Below, one piece after another: positions 1 through 9,488 of a DNA stretch of 53,764 bases. The DNA is taken from positions 1 to 53,764 of the forward strand of contig DASVBY010000104.1 in NCBI GenBank assembly GCA_036381895.1. Reading direction: 5' to 3'. Source of the DNA: JACQFZ01 sp036381895. GTDB lineage: Bacteria; Pseudomonadota; Gammaproteobacteria; Acidiferrobacterales; Sulfurifustaceae. Below the pieces are notes generated by a model. That model was not told where the DNA came from, made no database searches, and saw only the letters and a program-made list of their open reading frames with translations. The stretch's first letter is position 1. Each line of letters begins with the position of its first letter. Both the position numbers and the translations under genes were made by a program.

Positions 1-1239
1 CGCACCAGCCGCAACCTGGTGTACGTCTTCCTGCTCGGGGAGGCGCTGAAGCGCCGCGGGCGCGCGCACCCGCACGGCATCGGCGCGGTGCACGTGGTCG
101 GCGCCGGCGTCATGGGCGCCGATATCGCCATGTGGGCCGCCGCTCAGGGCTTCACGGTGAGCTTGCAGGACCAGAAGCCGGAGATTCTCGCGCGCGCCGT
201 CGCGCGCGCGCACGAGTTCTTCCGCCGGCGCTTCAAAGACCCGCAACGCGTGCGCGCGGCAATGGACCGCTTCATGCCGGATCTCGCGGGCCACGGCGTG
301 CGCCGGGCGGATCTCATCATCGAAGCCATCGTCGAGCAGGTCGAAGCGAAGCAGGCGCTGTTCCGCGAGCTCGAAGCGCGCGCGCGCCCCGATGCCGTGC
401 TCGCCACCAATACTTCGAGCATCCCGCTCGAAACGCTCGCCGAGGCGCTGCGCGATCCGACGCGCCTCGTCGGTCTGCACTTCTTCAATCCGGTGGCGCG
501 CATGCAGCTCGTCGAGATCGTGCGCGGCAAATACACCGCGCCTGCGGTGCTCGACCGGGCCCGCGCCTGGACCGTCGCGATCGATCGGCTGCCGCTCGAC
601 GTCGCGAGCAGCCCGGGATTCCTGGTGAACCGCGTGCTCACCCCGTACCTGCTCGAGGCCGTGAAGCTGCTCGAAGAAGGCGTACCGGCCGACGCCATCG
701 ACCGCGCGGCCGTCGAGTTCGGGATGCCCGTCGGCCCGATCGAGCTCGCCGACACCGTTGGCCTCGACATCTGCCTGTCGGTCGCCGAAACGCTCGCCGA
801 GCCGCTTGGCATCGCGGTGCCCGCGGAGCTGCGCGAGCTCGTGGCGCAGGGCCGGCTCGGCAAGAAGACCGGGCGCGGGCTCTATCGCTACGACGCGAAG
901 AGCCGCCGGCGCAAGGACTGGCGCGTCGGGCGCAAGACCCAGGCGCCGCGCCACATCCCGGTCGCGGAGCGCCTGGTGCTGCGGCTGCTGAACGAAGCCA
1001 TGGCGTGCCTGCGCGAGGGAGTGGTGGCGGACGCGGCGGCGGTCGACGCGGGAATGGTGTACGGCACAGGCTTCGCTCCCTACCTGGGCGGTCCGATGCG
1101 CTACGCCGAGAGTCTCGGCCCGACCGGCATCGGCCATAGCCTCTACCGCCTGTCGCAGGAATACGGCGAGCGCTTCGCGCCCGATCCCGGCTGGTCCCAG
1201 CCCGAACGCCTGCAGACTCAACCGCTGCCCGGTCGATGA
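1..1239 (+). CDS. 3-hydroxyacyl-CoA dehydrogenase, C-terminal part of a FadB/FadJ-type multifunctional enzyme (5'-truncated by window edge)
   Basis: The frame is open from base 1, so the true start lies outside the window. The visible part begins with the linker that follows the enoyl-CoA hydratase domain in FadB/FadJ proteins (RTSRNLVYVFLLGEALK). It continues into the NAD-binding Rossmann motif HVVGAGVMGADIA at about residues 31-43, the HFFNPV motif, and a second 3HCDH C-terminal domain. Such enzymes oxidise 3-hydroxyacyl-CoA to 3-ketoacyl-CoA in beta-oxidation. The stop overlaps the start of the acyl-CoA synthetase gene (ATGA), so the two are probably translated together as a fatty-acid degradation operon. 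Whether the missing part carries a complete hydratase domain cannot be seen here. Confidence 0.88.
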   Translation, partial: RTSRNLVYVFLLGEALKRRGRAHPHGIGAVHVVGAGVMGADIAMWAAAQGFTVSLQDQKPEILARAVARAHEFFRRRFKDPQRVRAAMDRFMPDLAGHGVRRADLIIEAIVEQVEAKQALFRELEARARPDAVLATNTSSIPLETLAEALRDPTRLVGLHFFNPVARMQLVEIVRGKYTAPAVLDRARAWTVAIDRLPLDVASSPGFLVNRVLTPYLLEAVKLLEEGVPADAIDRAAVEFGMPVGPIELADTVGLDICLSVAETLAEPLGIAVPAELRELVAQGRLGKKTGRGLYRYDAKSRRRKDWRVGRKTQAPRHIPVAERLVLRLLNEAMACLREGVVADAAAVDAGMVYGTGFAPYLGGPMRYAESLGPTGIGHSLYRLSQEYGERFAPDPGWSQPERLQTQPLPGR

Positions 1240-2978
1240 GCGCGCGCTCTACCGATCCGCTTGCCGCCGCCGCGGCGGGCGTGGCGCTCACGGAGGCGTC
1301 GAACCTCTCCCACCTCCTCGCCGCGCGGCTCGCGGCGACGCCCGAGCACACGGCTTACCGCCAGTACGACGGCGGCCGCTGGTTCACCATGACCTGGACC
1401 GAGGTCGCGCACGAGGTGGCGCGCTGGCAGGCGGCGCTGCGGGCCGCGGGGCTGTCGCCGGGCGACCGCGTCGCGCTCTGCCTGCGCAACCGCGTCGAGT
1501 GGGTGCTGTTCGATCAGGCGGCGATCGGCCTCGGGCTCGTCACGGTGCCGCTCTATTTCGACGATCGTGCGGACAACATGGCGTGGTGTCTGAACGACTC
1601 GGGCGCCCGCTTCCTGCTGCTCGAGAACGCGGCGCAGTGGCAGGGGCTGCGCGACCAGGTGCGGACGGTCGAGAAGGTGGTGTGTCTCGGCGGGCACGTA
1701 CCGGACGACGCCCGCGTGCAGCGCCTCGCCGACTGGGCGCCGCCCGGGCGGCATGCGCTCGAGCGCTCGAACGCCGTGCCGCAGGAGCTTGCGACCATCG
1801 TCTACACCTCAGGCACCACCGGGCGGCCGAAGGGCGTCATGCTCTCGCACCGCAACATACTGAGCAACGTGCTTGCATGCTCGAAGGTGGTCGAGCTCAC
1901 CCCGCAGGACGTGAGCGTGTCGTTCCTGCCGCTCTCGCACATGTTCGAGCGCACGGTCGGCTACTACCTCAACATGTACCGCGGCGTGCAGGTCGCGTTT
2001 GCGCGTTCGATTTCGCAGCTCGCCGAGGACCTGCGGATCCACAAGCCCACGATCCTGGTCGCGGTACCGCGCGTGTTCGAGCGCATCTGGGGCGCCATGC
2101 AGCAAGTGCTGCCGCCGGGCAGCCCGCGGCGGCGGCTGCTCGACAAGGCGATCGAGGTCGGGTGGCGGCGGTTCCGCGGCGAAGCGAGCTGGCAGGACCG
2201 GCTGCTCTGGCCGGTGCTCGAAGCGCTGGTCGCGCGCAAGCTGCACGAGCGCCTCGGCGGGCGCGTGCGCACGATCTCCGTCGGCGGCGCAGCGTTCCCG
2301 CCGGAGCTCGCGCGCGTCTTCATCGGCCTCGGTCTGAACATCCTCCAGGGCTACGGCCTCACGGAAGCGGCGCCGGTGCTCACCACCAACCGACCCGAGG
2401 ACAACGACCCGTTTTCGGTCGGCCGGCCCATCGAGGGCGTGGAGCTGCGCTGCGCCGAGAACGGCGAGCTGCTCGCGCGCGGACCCAACGTGATGCTCGG
2501 CTACTGGAACAATCCGGAAGCGACGCGCACCGTGCTCGACGCGGACGGGTGGCTCCACACCGGCGATCTCGCGCGCATTCGCGACGGCCGCGTGTACCTC
2601 CGCGGCCGCCTCAAGGACATCATCGTGCTCTCGAACGGCGAGAAGGTGCCCCCGGAGGACGCCGAGCAGGCGATCCTCGGCGATCCGGTCTTCGAGCACG
2701 CGATGCTGATCGGGGAAGGACGCCCGTACCTCGGTCTCGTCTGCGTCTCGAAGGTCGCGGATCTCGGGGAGCTCTGCCGCCGCGCGAACGCGCAGTTGCA
2801 CGCGTTTCCCGGTTACGCGCGCGTGCGCTATGTCGCGCGCGTGCCGGGACCCTGGACCGTCGAGAACGGTCTGCTCACGCCGACCTTGAAGCTCAAGCGC
2901 AAGCAAGTGGAGCAGCGCTTCGCGCGCGAGATCGAAGCGATGTTCGCCGGGCCGAGCCCGTGCGCGGCGGCGAAGTAG
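1236..2978 (+). CDS. AMP-dependent long-chain acyl-CoA synthetase (FadD-like)
   Basis: A 580-residue ANL-superfamily adenylating enzyme. The AMP-binding P-loop YTSGTTGRPKG lies near residue 190, followed by the QGYGLTEAAPV motif, the DGWLHTGDLARI motif, and the hinge/C-terminal segment GRLKDIIVLSNGEKVPPE. These are typical of long-chain fatty acid:CoA ligases, which activate fatty acids with ATP and CoA. The start is the ATG inside an ATGA overlap with the upstream dehydrogenase gene, which implies translational coupling and a shared role in fatty-acid use. The length is normal for the family. The exact acyl-chain preference cannot be read from the sequence. Confidence 0.92.
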   Translation: MSARSTDPLAAAAAGVALTEASNLSHLLAARLAATPEHTAYRQYDGGRWFTMTWTEVAHEVARWQAALRAAGLSPGDRVALCLRNRVEWVLFDQAAIGLGLVTVPLYFDDRADNMAWCLNDSGARFLLLENAAQWQGLRDQVRTVEKVVCLGGHVPDDARVQRLADWAPPGRHALERSNAVPQELATIVYTSGTTGRPKGVMLSHRNILSNVLACSKVVELTPQDVSVSFLPLSHMFERTVGYYLNMYRGVQVAFARSISQLAEDLRIHKPTILVAVPRVFERIWGAMQQVLPPGSPRRRLLDKAIEVGWRRFRGEASWQDRLLWPVLEALVARKLHERLGGRVRTISVGGAAFPPELARVFIGLGLNILQGYGLTEAAPVLTTNRPEDNDPFSVGRPIEGVELRCAENGELLARGPNVMLGYWNNPEATRTVLDADGWLHTGDLARIRDGRVYLRGRLKDIIVLSNGEKVPPEDAEQAILGDPVFEHAMLIGEGRPYLGLVCVSKVADLGELCRRANAQLHAFPGYARVRYVARVPGPWTVENGLLTPTLKLKRKQVEQRFAREIEAMFAGPSPCAAAK

Positions 2979-3067
2979 GCGCGCCGGCGGGCCGGCCTCT
3001 GGCTCAGGAAACGAAAGCGTCGGTCCGGCGGGCGCGAATCCGCGACCGCCGCCGGGACGCGTGCCGG

Positions 3068-4024
3068 CTACGTCTGCCGTGCCGCGCGCCGCGCAACGAC
3101 CTCCTCGACGCTCGATCGGGAGCGCTCGAGCTCCGCCGCCGTCAGCAGGAACACGCACTCATCGCCGCTAGTGGTCGCGAGCCACACGAACGGCACCCGC
3201 GGCAGCGCGCGCTCGAGCGCTTCGCGGCTGTTGCCGACTTCGACGATCAGGATGCCGCCGGCCGTGAGGTGGCCCGGCGCCTGGCGCAGGATGCGCAGCA
3301 CGATATCGAGCCCGTCGGCGCCGGCGGCGAGCGCGAGCCGCGGCTCGTGGTGATACTCGGCGGGCAACGCCTCGAGCTCGTCCTGCGCCACGTACGGCGG
3401 ATTGCTGACGATCACGTCGTAGCGCCATCCGGCGAGCGCCCCGAACAGGTCGGACTGCACGAGCCGCACGCGCGCGCCGACGCCGTGGCGTTCGACGTTG
3501 ATCCGCGCCACCGCGAGCGCGTCGGCGGAGATGTCGGCGGCATCGACCTGCGCCTGCGGCAGCGCCAGCGCCGCCGCGATCGCAATGCAGCCGCTGCCGG
3601 TGCACAGATCGAGTACCCGCCGCACGCGCGCCGGGGCGATCCACGGTGCGAAGCGCTCCGCGACGACCTCCGCCGTGAGCGATCGCGGCACGATGACCCG
3701 CTCGTCCACGTAGAACGGCAGGCCCGCAAACCAGGCCTCGCGCAGCAGATAGGCGGTCGGCTTGCGCGTCTCGATGCGCGCCGCGACGAGCTGCCGCAGC
3801 CGCGCCCGCGCCTCGGGACCGAGGCCCTGGTTCGCGCGGCCGGCGAGCGCATGCGGTGCGATTCCGATCGCCGCGCTCACGAGCCAGGCGGCCTCGTCGC
3901 GCGCGTTGTCGGTCCCGTGGCCGTAGTAAAGCCCGGCGTCCGCGAGCGCCTCTTGCGCCCAGCGCACGGCGCTGCGCACCGTGCGCGGCCCGGCTATGCT
4001 TCCACGCCGCATTGTGCGTACCAT
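3068..4024 (-). CDS. prmB: 50S ribosomal protein L3 glutamine N5-methyltransferase PrmB
   Basis: A 318-residue class I SAM-dependent methyltransferase. The SAM-binding motif LDLCTGSGCIAIA and the catalytic NPPY tetrapeptide mark the HemK/PrmB family. The segment EAWFAGLPFYVDERVIVPRS matches PrmB, which modifies ribosomal protein L3, rather than PrmC, which modifies release factors. An in-frame ATG four codons downstream is an alternative start. The gene is divergent from the MFS gene, with about 100 bp between the starts, and is not obviously in an operon. It acts on assembling ribosomes in the cytoplasm. Confidence 0.9.
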   Translation of the reverse strand: MVRTMRRGSIAGPRTVRSAVRWAQEALADAGLYYGHGTDNARDEAAWLVSAAIGIAPHALAGRANQGLGPEARARLRQLVAARIETRKPTAYLLREAWFAGLPFYVDERVIVPRSLTAEVVAERFAPWIAPARVRRVLDLCTGSGCIAIAAALALPQAQVDAADISADALAVARINVERHGVGARVRLVQSDLFGALAGWRYDVIVSNPPYVAQDELEALPAEYHHEPRLALAAGADGLDIVLRILRQAPGHLTAGGILIVEVGNSREALERALPRVPFVWLATTSGDECVFLLTAAELERSRSSVEEVVARRAARQT

Positions 4025-4125
4025 TTCCTACGGGACGGTTCGGATTTGCGCCGCGAGGCACGCGCGGCGGCGCCCGGAACGCAAACCCTTGGAATCCGCA
4101 TCTTAGAACATGAAGGACGTCCGCA

Positions 4126-5352
4126 ATGAGCGCCGCTGCAGTTGCCTCCGGTAGACGCGAAATCGAGGCCATCGCCCTCGTCGGTTTCGGGCATGGCGTG
4201 TCGCATTTCTTCCATTTGATGATTCCGTCGCTGTTCCCGTTCCTCATGCGCGATTTCGGGCTGAGCTTCACGCAGCTCGGCCTCCTGAGCGGCGTTTTCT
4301 TCACCCTCTCGGGCGTCGGGCAGGCGCTTGCCGGCTTCGTCGTCGATCGGCTCGGCGCACGGCGCGTGCTGCTCGCGGGCCTGAGCCTGTTCGCGGCCGC
4401 GGCGGTCGTCCTCGGTCTCGCGCCGAACTACCCGGCGCTCCTGCTCGCCGCCACGGTCGCGGGGCTCGGCAACTGCGTGTTTCATCCGGCCGATTTCACG
4501 CTGCTCAATCGCAACATCTCCGGCCCGCGACTCGGTCATGCGTTCTCGGTACACGGCCTTTCCGGCAATCTCGGCTGGGCGCTCGCTCCCGTGTTCATGA
4601 CCGGCATTGCCGTGAGCTGGAACTGGCGCGCGGCCGCGTTCGCCGCGGCGGCGGTCGCGGTCGCGCCGGTCGTGCTTTTCTGGCTGCGCCGCGACGCGGT
4701 GGCCGACATCCCGCCGGCCGCCGGCGACGGCGGCAAAGGGGAAACGCGCGCTTCGACATTCGCGTTCCTCGGCTCCGGCGCGGTCTGGATGTGCTTCCTG
4801 TTCTTTCTGCTCGTCACCGTGGCGTTCGCCGCGCTGCAGAACTTCGGCCCCTCGGTGCTGCACGAGGTCTATGGGCTGTCGCTCGCGGCCGGCGCCTCGG
4901 CGCTCACGGCGTTCCTGCTGGGCGGCGCCGCCGGGATGGCCGCCGGCGGCTTCGTCGCCGCGCGCTACCAGTCGTTCGATCGGCTCATCGCAACGGTGCT
5001 GGCGCTGGCGGCGCTCTTTGCGCTCGCCATCGCCAGCGGCGCGGCGCCCGCCTGGACGGTGACGGCACTCATGGCCGGCATGGGGTTCTTCACCGGGATG
5101 GCCGGGCCGTCGCGGGATCTGCTGGTGCGCCACGCCGCGACCGCGCGCTTTGGCAGCAGCGCGTACGGTCGCGTTTACGGCTTCGTCTACTCCGGGCTCG
5201 ACGTCGGTTTCGCGATCGCACCGGTACTCATCTTCGGCCCACTGATGGACGCGGGGTTGTTTCGCTCGGTGCTGGTCGGCGCCGCGGCCGCACAGGCGCT
5301 CGCGATCCTGACCGCACTCAATGTCGGCCGCGAGGCCAGGGTGCCCGCCTGA
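4126..5352 (+). CDS. MFS transporter
   Basis: A 408-residue integral membrane protein with about 12 hydrophobic segments in two halves, split by a charged loop near residues 195-210. The loop after the second helix, DRLGARRVLLAG, matches the MFS signature between TM2 and TM3. The N-terminal part (FGHGVSHFFHLMIPSLFPFL) resembles fosmidomycin-resistance-type (Fsr-like) efflux carriers, but no substrate can be assigned. A GAAGGA ribosome-binding site lies about 8 nt before the ATG. The gene is monocistronic by position: prmB diverges upstream, and the next gene downstream is convergent. Confidence 0.85.
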   Translation: MSAAAVASGRREIEAIALVGFGHGVSHFFHLMIPSLFPFLMRDFGLSFTQLGLLSGVFFTLSGVGQALAGFVVDRLGARRVLLAGLSLFAAAAVVLGLAPNYPALLLAATVAGLGNCVFHPADFTLLNRNISGPRLGHAFSVHGLSGNLGWALAPVFMTGIAVSWNWRAAAFAAAAVAVAPVVLFWLRRDAVADIPPAAGDGGKGETRASTFAFLGSGAVWMCFLFFLLVTVAFAALQNFGPSVLHEVYGLSLAAGASALTAFLLGGAAGMAAGGFVAARYQSFDRLIATVLALAALFALAIASGAAPAWTVTALMAGMGFFTGMAGPSRDLLVRHAATARFGSSAYGRVYGFVYSGLDVGFAIAPVLIFGPLMDAGLFRSVLVGAAAAQALAILTALNVGREARVPA

Positions 5353-5538
5353 TCGTTCTGGCTCTGCCGTGCGCACCGGCGCAATCCATCGAACGGGCGG
5401 AAACGAGCCGGCGGTCCGGACGCGGCTCGCCTGCCGCAGCGCTCTTCAGGAGGGAACGGCGGCACGACGCATCGTGTTACGTGTAAGGCCGTCGCGCCCT
5501 TCTGCCGAGCGACGAACCGTGCCTCGGCCGCATCGCGA

Positions 5539-6312
5539 TCACGGGAGGAGCTCCAGCATGGCGGGGTGCGTCAGACGCAGGCGCAGCCCGCTCCGGTGCC
5601 GGGTGAGCCAGCCGCGGGCGAGCACGCGCCGCCCCGCGAGCGCCGCGGGCGCGGGGAACCCGCTGTCGGCGGCACGCGGCAGGGTCAGGTGCACGCCGTT
5701 GCCGAGCGCGAGCAGCACGAACCCACGGCGAAAGCGGACAGCGCGTACCGTGCCGGCGAGGCGGACGAAACCGCCCGGGTGATCCGGCGCGAGCCGTTCC
5801 GCCGGAACGGGTTCGTACACCGAAAGTCGCCAGATGCCGCGGCGCTGCCGGCGCGCCGCTGCTTCCGCCGCACGATACTCATCGAGCCGCGCAACGTTTG
5901 GCGGTATGGCCACGAACCAGGCGAGCCCCTCTTCCAGCAGGACCCGCTGCAAGTCGCGGCCGTCCCCGAGCGTTACGTACGCGAGCGTGCGGCCGTAGCG
6001 GTCGAAGCGCTCGCGATCGAAGCCTAGCCGCACCGCGCGATTCTCGACGAGCGCGCGGGTGCGATCGCGTGCGGCCGCCGCGAGCGGCTGGTCGGGTGCG
6101 CCCTCCTTGCCGAATTCAGGAGTATTGATGCCGATGAGCCGTACCTCGCGGCCGTCGGCGAGCCGCAGGCTGTCGCCGTCGAGCACGCGTACGACGTGCG
6201 CTTCCTCGCCGTACGCCGAGGCGTGGAGCGCGAGCGCCGCCGCGAGAACGGCCGCCGCGAAGCGGAAGAGGTGAAATCGCGGCGTCAGGGGTTGTGCGCG
6301 TCGCGCAAGCAC
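5539..6312 (-). CDS. Secreted thermonuclease-family (SNase-like) protein with C-terminal extension
   Basis: A 257-residue protein starting at a GTG. A hydrophobic N-terminal segment (about residues 17-33) looks like a signal peptide or anchor. The SNase fold follows, with VLDGDSLRL (D45, D47), VRLIGINTPE (R58, E66) and DRYGRTLAYV (R108). These correspond to the catalytic Arg/Glu/Arg and calcium site of staphylococcal nuclease, except that the Asp before TPE is Asn (N63), as in many bacterial homologues. Residues about 175-257 form an extra basic domain not found in minimal nucleases. The gene lies about 50 bp downstream of rpmE on the same strand. Substrate and activity are unknown; it may act on nucleic acid in the periplasm. 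Confidence 0.8.
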   Translation of the reverse strand: MLARRAQPLTPRFHLFRFAAAVLAAALALHASAYGEEAHVVRVLDGDSLRLADGREVRLIGINTPEFGKEGAPDQPLAAAARDRTRALVENRAVRLGFDRERFDRYGRTLAYVTLGDGRDLQRVLLEEGLAWFVAIPPNVARLDEYRAAEAAARRQRRGIWRLSVYEPVPAERLAPDHPGGFVRLAGTVRAVRFRRGFVLLALGNGVHLTLPRAADSGFPAPAALAGRRVLARGWLTRHRSGLRLRLTHPAMLELLP

Positions 6313-6361
6313 GTGCCGTCACCGGGAAGCGCAGCGCCACGCGCGCGGGGGAAATGCGTGC

Positions 6362-6574
6362 TCAGGAAGCCTGCTTGCGGGCGTACTTCTGGCGGAACTT
6401 CTCGACGCGGCCTTCGGTGTCGACGATCTTCTGCTTGCCCGTGTAGAACGGGTGGCACTGCGCGCAGACTTCGATGTGCAAATCGCGTCCCGCGGTCGAA
6501 CGCGTCTTGAAGCTGTTGCCGCACGCACACGTGACGGTGATCTCTTTGTACTCGGGGTGGATTCCGGCCTTCAT
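6362..6574 (-). CDS. rpmE: 50S ribosomal protein L31 (zinc-binding C+ type)
   Basis: A 70-residue protein beginning MKAGIHPEYKEI. It has the cysteine pairs CAC (C16, C18) and CAQC (C37, C40) that bind zinc in C+ type L31, followed by the typical HPFYTGKQKIVDTEGRVEKF segment. The length matches bacterial L31. A long upstream extension of the same frame is out of place for L31, so the internal ATG at 6574 is the start. The gene sits between an unknown secreted protein and the nuclease gene, all leftward, downstream of rho. Confidence 0.96.
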   Translation of the reverse strand: MKAGIHPEYKEITVTCACGNSFKTRSTAGRDLHIEVCAQCHPFYTGKQKIVDTEGRVEKFRQKYARKQAS

Positions 6575-6633
6575 GGAAAACGACCTCTGCGCTGGCGCCG
6601 CCGGCCGGGCGGCGATTTCAAGGGCCGCGTAGT

Positions 6634-7437
6634 CTAGGGCAAAGAGGCCAGCGGCAGCAAGCGCGCCGGGGCGCCGGCGCGGGCGGCGCCGGGGAGATCG
6701 AGCCTGAACTCCGCCGAGGCGCGGTTGCCGGAAGCGTCGATGGCCGCGTAACGGGCGATGTAGCCCGTCCCATCCGCGGCGCGCTCGAGCGATTCGAGGA
6801 TCACCAGCGGCTGCGGATCCCGGTCGTCGGTCGCAACCGGTTCCAGCCGTACCGTGGCCTTCGCCTCCGACGGGCCGGGCGCGACGTGCCCGGAGATCGA
6901 GATCTTGGGCGGCACGACATCGGCACGCTCGAGCACGCCCTCGACCGTCGCGGCGCCCGTCGCAGCGGCGAACCGGCTCCAGAGGTAGCTTTCGTCGGCT
7001 CCGGCGACGGACACCGCAAAACCGCTCGCCGTGGTGCCCGTGGAGATCCCCTGCCCGGGCCCCGGCGCCTGCCACTCGATGCAGTGTCCGCGGGCGCCGT
7101 GCGGGCGTAAAAGCCGGGCCCGCCAGCCCGCGGGCCGCGCCACAGCCGCCGCCGCGAGCTCGTACCAGGTGCCGAACTCGTCGGTTCGCACCGCACTCGC
7201 ACCGATCGGCAGCGCTTGGAGCTCGGGCACATCGGGGTCCGCCGACGAGAGGCGCGCGCAACCGAGGTAGAGCCGCAGGATCTCGCCTGCACCCGCGTTC
7301 TTGACCGCGTAGTGATAAATGGTGTTTCCCCCGTCGCGCGTGCCGTAAACGGAGACGAGCGCCTGCGGCGTCTGCCCGCGCGCGGCAGCGCTGGCACCGA
7401 AAACAACCAGTAATACGAGGAGCGATCGCGAGGTCAT
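6634..7437 (-). CDS. Hypothetical secreted protein
   Basis: A 267-residue protein of no family that I recognise. A clear N-terminal signal peptide (MTSRSLLVLLVVFGASAAARGQ) predicts export. The mature part looks like a beta-rich, low-lysine extracellular protein; a segment near the C-terminus, GYIARYAAIDASGNRASAEF, recalls immunoglobulin-like or fibronectin-like beta domains. Two cysteines, in LYLGCARL and GHCIEW, could form a disulfide. The gene lies 95 bp downstream of rho and 59 bp upstream of rpmE, on the same strand. Its place between two universal genes suggests local insertion rather than a functional link. Confidence 0.65.
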   Translation of the reverse strand: MTSRSLLVLLVVFGASAAARGQTPQALVSVYGTRDGGNTIYHYAVKNAGAGEILRLYLGCARLSSADPDVPELQALPIGASAVRTDEFGTWYELAAAAVARPAGWRARLLRPHGARGHCIEWQAPGPGQGISTGTTASGFAVSVAGADESYLWSRFAAATGAATVEGVLERADVVPPKISISGHVAPGPSEAKATVRLEPVATDDRDPQPLVILESLERAADGTGYIARYAAIDASGNRASAEFRLDLPGAARAGAPARLLPLASLP

Positions 7438-7532
7438 GGGAGCCGCCCGGTCGGACTACAGCATACGACCGGCTCCCCGAGCGGAAGTGCGAAGGCGGCG
7501 CGCATCGTGCGCCGCCGGCGAGCAACGCCCGC

Positions 7533-8789
7533 TCAGCGCTTCATGGAATCGAAGAATTCTGCGTTGTTCTTCGTGGAGCGCAGCTTCTCGAGCAGGAACT
7601 CCGACGCCTCGAGCTCGTCCATCTGGTGCAGGAGCTTGCGCAGGATCCAGATCTTCTGCAGCTCATCCGGCGGCAGCAGCAGCTCTTCGCGGCGCGTCCC
7701 GGAACGATTGATGTTGATCGAGGGATAGACCCGCTTCTCGGACAGCCGGCGGTCGAGGTGAATCTCCATGTTGCCGGTGCCCTTGAACTCCTCGTAGATG
7801 ACGTCGTCCATCTTCGAGCCGGTATCGATCAGGGCGGTCGCGATGATCGTGAGGCTGCCGCCCTCTTCGATGTTGCGCGCGGCGCCGAAGAAGCGCTTCG
7901 GGCGCTGCAGCGCGTTCGCATCGACGCCGCCCGTGAGCACCTTGCCCGACGCCGGCACGACGGTGTTGTAGGCGCGCGCGAGGCGCGTGATCGAGTCGAG
8001 CAGGATCACGACGTCGCGCTTGTGCTCGACCAGACGCTTCGCCTTCTCGATCACCATCTCCGCCACCTGCACGTGGCGCGCCGCCGGCTCGTCGAACGTC
8101 GAGGCGATGACCTCGCCGCGCACGGAGCGCTGCATCTCGGTCACTTCCTCCGGACGCTCGTCGATCAACAGCACGATCAGCATGCACTCGGGATGGTTGG
8201 CGGTGATCGAGTGCGCGATGTTCTGCAGCATCACCGTCTTGCCGGCTTTGGGCGGCGAGACGATGAGGCCGCGCTGACCCTTGCCGATCGGCGCGATCAG
8301 GTCGATCACGCGCGAGGTCAGATTCTCACTCGAGGCGTTGTCGCGCTCGAGCTTGATCCGCTCCTGCGGGTGCAGCGGCGTCAGGTTCTCGAACAGAACC
8401 TTGTTCTTCGCTTCCTCGGGCGGCTGAAAGTTGATCTCCTCGACCTTGAGCAGCGCGAAGTAGCGCTCGGATTCCTTCGGCGGGCGGATGTTTCCCTTGA
8501 CGGTGTCCCCGGTGCGGAGATTGAAGCGGCGGATCTGCGAGGGCGAAACGTAGATGTCGTCGGGACCGGCGAGGTAGGAGCTGTCGGCCGATCGAAGGAA
8601 GCCGAAGCCGTCCTGGAGTATCTCGACGACGCCTTCGCCGATGATGTCCTCGCCCTTCTTCGCCTGGGCCTTGAGGATCGCGAAGATCAGGTCCTGCTTG
8701 CGCAGTCGGCTGCCGCCCTCGAGATCGAGAGCGCTTGCCATTTCGGCAAGCTCGGTCGCCGGCTTCTTTTTGAGTTCGGAAAGATTCAT
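7533..8789 (-). CDS. rho: Transcription termination factor Rho
   Basis: A 418-residue hexameric RNA helicase that terminates transcription. It has the N-terminal RNA-binding domain (GFGFLRSADSSYLAGPDDIYVS), the Walker A motif SPPKAGKT, the Walker B region VVILLDSITRLARAYN, and the closing FFDSMKR tail. The family normally begins MNLSEL, so the ATG at 8789 was chosen over an in-frame start 13 codons upstream. The ribosome-binding site is weak at both. Downstream of trxA on the same strand, it follows the common trxA-rho order, separated by a roughly 195-bp leader where autogenous control usually acts. Confidence 0.97.
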   Translation of the reverse strand: MNLSELKKKPATELAEMASALDLEGGSRLRKQDLIFAILKAQAKKGEDIIGEGVVEILQDGFGFLRSADSSYLAGPDDIYVSPSQIRRFNLRTGDTVKGNIRPPKESERYFALLKVEEINFQPPEEAKNKVLFENLTPLHPQERIKLERDNASSENLTSRVIDLIAPIGKGQRGLIVSPPKAGKTVMLQNIAHSITANHPECMLIVLLIDERPEEVTEMQRSVRGEVIASTFDEPAARHVQVAEMVIEKAKRLVEHKRDVVILLDSITRLARAYNTVVPASGKVLTGGVDANALQRPKRFFGAARNIEEGGSLTIIATALIDTGSKMDDVIYEEFKGTGNMEIHLDRRLSEKRVYPSININRSGTRREELLLPPDELQKIWILRKLLHQMDELEASEFLLEKLRSTKNNAEFFDSMKR

Positions 8790-8984
8790 CAAGGTTGGGG
8801 TCATTGCGTCCACCGCTTGCAGGTCCACGGGACCTGGGTCACCCGCCGCTCGCTTCGGGGGGTAGGAAACGGGTAAGGGTTAACGAAAAAAAGGGAGTAG
8901 GATTTGTTTAGGGAAGCTCGCGCTCACCTACAAATACACGTTAACACCAGATTCGCGGCTCGTCCAGTCGAACAACCCCGAGGC

Positions 8985-9311
8985 TCAGAGGTGCCCGTCG
9001 AGGAAGGCGGACAGCTGCGACTTCGACACCGCCCCCACCTTGGTCGCTTCCACGCTGCCGTTCTTGAACAGCATCAGCGTCGGGATGCCGCGGATGCCGT
9101 ACTTGGGCGGCGTCATCGGATTCTCGTCGATGTTGAGCTTGGCGATCTTGAGGCGACCGCTGTACTCGCGCGCGATCTCTTCGAGCACCGGAGCGATCAT
9201 CTTGCAGGGGCCGCACCACTCGGCCCAGTAGTCGACCAGCACGGGCTCGGTGCTCTTCAGGACGTCGCGCTCGAAGCTGTCGTCGGTAACGCTGATAATG
9301 CCTGCGCTCAT
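8985..9311 (-). CDS. trxA: Thioredoxin 1
   Basis: A 108-residue thioredoxin with the redox motif WCGPCK and the cis-proline motif IRGIPTLMLF. It reduces cytoplasmic protein disulfides using electrons from thioredoxin reductase. The ATG at 9311 gives the standard E. coli-like length (MSAGIISVTDDSF) and has a GGAG element about 11 nt upstream; an ATG six codons earlier is possible. It precedes rho in the same direction, a widely conserved neighbourhood, and diverges from rhlB. Confidence 0.96.
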   Translation of the reverse strand: MSAGIISVTDDSFERDVLKSTEPVLVDYWAEWCGPCKMIAPVLEEIAREYSGRLKIAKLNIDENPMTPPKYGIRGIPTLMLFKNGSVEATKVGAVSKSQLSAFLDGHL

Positions 9312-9488
9312 GTTCGAAACTGTCTCCATCTGAATCCGGCCTGACCGCGGGAAGGGGTAGGGCGGGGGATACGGGATTGCTCAGATATTTGAAGCCAATT
9401 GGTCTGTCCAATGCAAGGGCCGCGGGCCCCGCCCGCGCACGCTATCAATGCCTCGCGGGTACTGTTATTCTTGACATACAAAGAGGAA

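Noticed and set aside
9312..9488. TTGACA near 9469 as an rhlB promoter
   Set aside because: It lies only about 15-20 bp before the ATG, with no room for a -10 box in that direction.
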